DNA from: Portunus trituberculatus
Lineage: Eukaryota; Arthropoda; Malacostraca; Decapoda; Portunidae
Length of the DNA: 64,000 nt
NCBI RefSeq assembly: GCF_017591435.1
Contig: NC_059285.1
Coordinates: 25,677,372 to 25,741,371 of the forward strand
Direction: 5' to 3'
The notes beneath the pieces are model-generated. The model was not told where the DNA came from and searched no databases. It worked only from the letters and a program-made list of their open reading frames with translations. Shown piece by piece: positions 60,969-64,000 of the stretch. Each line of letters begins with the position of its first letter. Position 1 is the stretch's first letter. The translations under genes were made by a program, and so were the position numbers.

Positions 60969-61000
<32 letters not shown>
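60963..61000. repeat. (AC)n microsatellite at the L11-L12 join
   Basis: AC repeat continuing the L11 tail. L12 begins at AATGAGACATTGG. Confidence 0.93.
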
Positions 61001-61003
<3 letters not shown>

Positions 61004-61491
61004 GAGACATTGGTGAGGGAAACTGTAGACAAAAAGAGATGTGTGGTGATATTTGGTGTGGAGGAGGATAAGACACCGAGTAAAATGGAGAGAGAGAGAA
61101 AAACATAAAAAAGGTGATAAATAATATCATTAATGTGGTGCAGGAGGAGGGAAAAGACCTAGTACAAGAAATAGAGGACTTCCATAGAATTGGAAAGTTC
61201 ACAAGAGAAGGTATGAGGCCAATAAGAATCAAACTTAAGTCACAAAAGGATGTAGATGAATTGGTGGAGAAGTCATGGAGGCTAGCCCAGCAGGAAACAA
61301 CAAGGAAGATTTGGTTGAGAAGAGATCTCGGTGAAAAGGAAAGAGAAATGTTAAATGAGTTGAGAAAGGAGGCTTTGAAAAAAAATGAAGAGAGAACAGA
61401 AGAGGAGAAGAAAGAGTTTTTCTGGAGAATCTTGGATATGAGACTGAGGAAGTGGTTCATAACCCAGAAAAGTACAGTAAGAAAGGACTAA
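61001..61491 (+). pseudogene. LINE L12, ORF1 C-terminal domain
   Basis: ETLVRETVDKKRCVVIFGVEEDKTPSKME, then from 61114 NIINVVQEEGKDLVQEIEDFHRIGKFTREGMRPIRIKLKSQKDVDELVEKSW, KIWLRRDLGEKEREMLNELRKEA, EEEKKEFFWRILDMRLRKWF. This resembles the RRM-like and C-terminal parts of LINE ORF1 RNA-binding proteins. It is the only copy here with this region uninterrupted, because it lacks the (TA)n array of L2 and L6. Confidence 0.78.
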
Positions 61492-62718
61492 AGAAACTTA
61501 CGTATGAGCGGAATGTAATGTATTCCAACATAAATGGAGTGATATCGGGATTTTAGAACTCAACGATTACTTGAGGACAAGAACCCAGATATTGTGGGTC
61601 TTACTGAAACAAAACTGAGAGAGGAGAAGACCTGATGATGGTTGGAGAAGGAAATATAATGTTTGGAAAAGAAATAGAGTAGGTAAGATGGGAGGAGGAG
61701 TGATGTTGCTGGTTAAAAAAGATATAAAGGTGGATCAAGTGAAAGAAGGTATGGGAAAGGCAGAAGTGCTAAAGATCAGAGCAGAAACTAATGAAGGAAA
61801 AAGAGGCACTACATAGTGGTGTACGTACCACCTAAGACAAATGCATGGTCAGTACAGGAATATGAAGAAATGATAAGTGATACAGGAACATGTCTGGAAG
61901 AAATGTTGGGTGGCTGTGAACGAACTATAATGATGGGAGATTTTAATTGTAAAGAGGTGTGTTGGGAGGACTGGTCAATGGAAGGATCAGAGTCAACATG
62001 GGGAAATACACTATTGACACTGGCAATGGAAAATGTGTTAACTCAGTGGGTCAAAGAAGATACTAGGTTTGGAGGAGAGGGAGCATCGTCAAGACTGGAC
62101 TTGGTCTTTAGTACAGAGCCAATGGTCATTGAGGAGATGAGGGTGGAGTGCCCTTTAGCAAAGAGTGATCATGCAGTTTTGGAGTTCAAGGTGATAGATG
62201 AAGAAAAATCTAGAAGAAATGAAGAATATAAGGTGGGAAGATGGAATTATGCCAAGACAGATTTTGGAAACCTAAAGAAATTCTTTCAAGAGACAAATTG
62301 GATGAAATTCAAGAGTGCTATGGGAGCAAATGAAAAGTGGAAGGAATTTATAAAAATATACAAAGAAGGTGAGAAAAAATTTGTACCAATAAGACAACAT
62401 AGAGAAGTTGGAAAGCAGGACTGGTTTAACGATAGATGTGAAAAGGCTAGAACAAGAAAAGAGGATGCATGGAAGAGGTGGAGAAGGAAAAGACGGATTA
62501 AGCAGTGGGAAAGTTACAAAAGAATAAGAAATGAATATGTGTTGATTAGAAGAGAAGAAAGAAAGAAACAAGAAAAGGATATAATTGATAAATGTAAAGA
62601 CCAACCAAGGCTTTTTTACAGACATGTGAACAACAACATCAAAAATAGAGAAAGTATTGAAAGTTTAGAAGTAAATGGAGTATGCAGTGAAGATCCCAGG
62701 AAATGGCAGAGGCTATGA
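61492..62718 (+). pseudogene. LINE L12, ORF2 endonuclease and linker
   Basis: The start is broken (MYSNINGVISG, NPDIVGLTETKL). The frame 61816-62718 has VYVPPKTNAWSVQEYEEMIS, the catalytic TIMMGDFNCKEVCWEDWS, NVLTQWVKEDTRFGGEGASSRLDLVF, and CPLAKSDHAVLEFKV with SDH. The linker follows with KQDWFNDRCEKARTRKEDAWKRW and LFYRHVNNNIKNRESIESL, up to a shift at 62718. Subfamily distinct from L2/L6/L9 and nearer to L5. Confidence 0.85.
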
Positions 62719-64000
62719 ATGGATGCTTTCGGAAGGTATTCACAAAGGAGACTGCTTTTGACAAACCACTGGTAATGGAACAGAAAGGGATTATGAAGGA
62801 GTTTCAAGTAACTGTGGAGGAGATCAAGAATATGATGGGAGTTTAGAAGTGAGAAAAGCTGTGGGACCTGATGGGGTATCAGGATGGATTTTAAGAGAAT
62901 GCAGGAGCAACTGGCAGAAAAAGTTTGTGAAGTAATTGATGCCTCATTAAGGGAAGGTGTAGTGCCCCAAGACTGGAAAAGAGCTAACATTGTCCCAATC
63001 TATAAATCAGGTAACAAGAGAGACCCATTGAACTATAGACCAGTGTCACTTACAAGTGTGGTAGCTAAGATGTGTGAGAGGGTGGTGAAGAATAGATGGA
63101 CAGACTTCTTGGAGAAAAATGACATACTTTGTGAGTGTCAATTTGGTTTTAGAAAAGGGCGTTCATGCACGACAAACCTGATATGTTACTATTCGAGGGT
63201 GATAGATGTAATACAGGAAAGAGATGGTTGGGCTGATGGAATATATCTGGATTTAAAGAAGGCCTTTGATAAGGTACCACACCGGAGACTGATCTGGAAA
63301 CTTGAAATGGTAGGAGGAGTGCATGGCAGTTTACTAAAATGGATGGAAGACTTTTAGTAGGAAGAGAAATGAGAACAATAATTAAGGACAGACCATCAGA
63401 ATGGGGCTTGGTGGAGAGTGGAGTTCCACAGGGATCAGTGTTGGCACCAGTAATGTTCGCGGTCTACATAAATGACATGGTGGATGGGGTGTCCAGTTAT
63501 GTGAGCCTATTTGCAGACGATGCAAAATTGTTAAGAAAAGTGAGATGTGACAAAGATTGCGAACTACTCCAGGAAGACTTGGACAGAATATGGAAATGGA
63601 GCTGTACATGGCAAATGGAGTTCAACACGACAAAATGCAAGAAAATAGAGTTTGGCAAGAGTGAAAGAAGAATCAGGAGTATGTACAAGATAGGAAATGA
63701 AGACATAAAACCAGTCATGAAGAAAAAGACCTTGGGGTGACAATTACCAATGACCTATCGCCAGAGAAACATATAAACAAAATAATTGGAGAAGTATTGA
63801 ACTTATTGAGGAACATAAGAGTGGCGTTCGATATTTAGATGAAGAAATGATGAAGAAAATAATTACTGCAATGATAAGACCGAGGCTTGAATATGCAACA
63901 ATACAGTGGGCTCGAACTTAAAGAAACACATAAGGAAACTAGAGAAAGTACAGAGGGCTGCAACAAAATGGTGCCTGACTTAAGAGATTTGACTTATGAA
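62719..64000 (+). pseudogene. LINE L12, reverse transcriptase (runs off the window)
   Basis: VRKAVGPDGVSGWILRECR, VPQDWKRANIVPIYKSGNKRDPLNYRPVSLTSVVAKMCE, CQFGFRKGRSCTTNLICYYSRVIDVI, GIYLDLKKAFDKVPHRRLIWKLE; a stop at 63355, then LVESGVPQGSVLAPVMFAVYINDMVDGVSSYVSLFADDAKLLRKV with intact FADD, EFGKSERRIRSMYKIGNEDI, a shift at 63740 (KKKTLG), then IRPRLEYATI. Two to three breaks in this stretch. The 3' end lies outside. Confidence 0.86.

Noticed and set aside
1..64000. CRISPR arrays, operons, bacterial promoters or terminators
   Set aside because: No spaced palindromic repeats and no prokaryotic gene arrangement; all tandem repeats seen are simple microsatellites or retrotransposon parts.

Overview
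The window is repeat-dense animal nuclear DNA. There is no bacterial gene layout. It contains several clades of retrotransposon, long (AC)n, (GA)n and (TA)n microsatellites, a tRNA-derived SINE, and two spliced exons of a serine-protease-like protein. The mix of DIRS elements, Gmr1-order Ty3/Gypsy elements, CR1/L2-like LINEs and very dense dinucleotide arrays fits a decapod crustacean best; that assignment is inference from family content.

The backbone is a head-to-tail pile of CR1/L2-like LINE copies, all on the + strand and mostly 5'-truncated (called L1 to L12 here). Each complete 3' end has a tail built from copies of ACAACTAGGTAAATAC running into (AC)n, and the next copy often starts directly in that (AC)n. 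Other elements are nested in the pile, many with target duplications that can be read by eye. L1 (187-10335) holds piggyBac-like pB1 (1292-2184) and LTR element Gmr1-A (2772-10168), which itself holds pB2 (6877-7630). A SINE lies at 10356-10640. L2 (10637-18707) is split by the tyrosine-recombinase retrotransposon DIRS-1 (13387-18143). L3 and L4 follow. L5 (20989-36478) is split by pB3 (21976-27303), which contains the near-complete LINE L6 (22438-26570), and by Gmr1-B (28237-35774). L7 (36479-39320) contains an unclassified 1.06-kb block. L8 is split by DIRS-2 on the minus strand (39781-49852), which holds a minus-strand LTR retrotransposon with intact gag and pol (LTR-C, 40239-44896). L9 (49946-55690) is split by a LINE of a second family (LL, 50444-54479). 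L10 to L12 fill 56800-64000.

The only host coding sequence I can support is two minus-strand exons (56049-56348 and 55702-55874). They encode the linker and start of a trypsin-fold domain whose catalytic-His motif reads TTATC instead of TAAHC, so it is probably a serine protease homolog. If the exons are real, much of the window lies in an intron of that gene, and the (AC)n tail of L9 abuts the exon's splice donor.

Main points of interest: both Gmr1-type elements place integrase before reverse transcriptase; both DIRS elements keep an internal complementary region spelling out the circle junction; LTR-C has a canonical GGGAAAC -1 slippery site in exactly the right frame; three piggyBac-like elements retain only short transposase N-termini; two LINE copies carry a long (TA)n array at the same codon; and LINEs appear to accumulate in (AC)n. 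All element names (L1-L12, pB1-3, Gmr1-A/B, DIRS-1/2, LTR-C, LL) are local labels.
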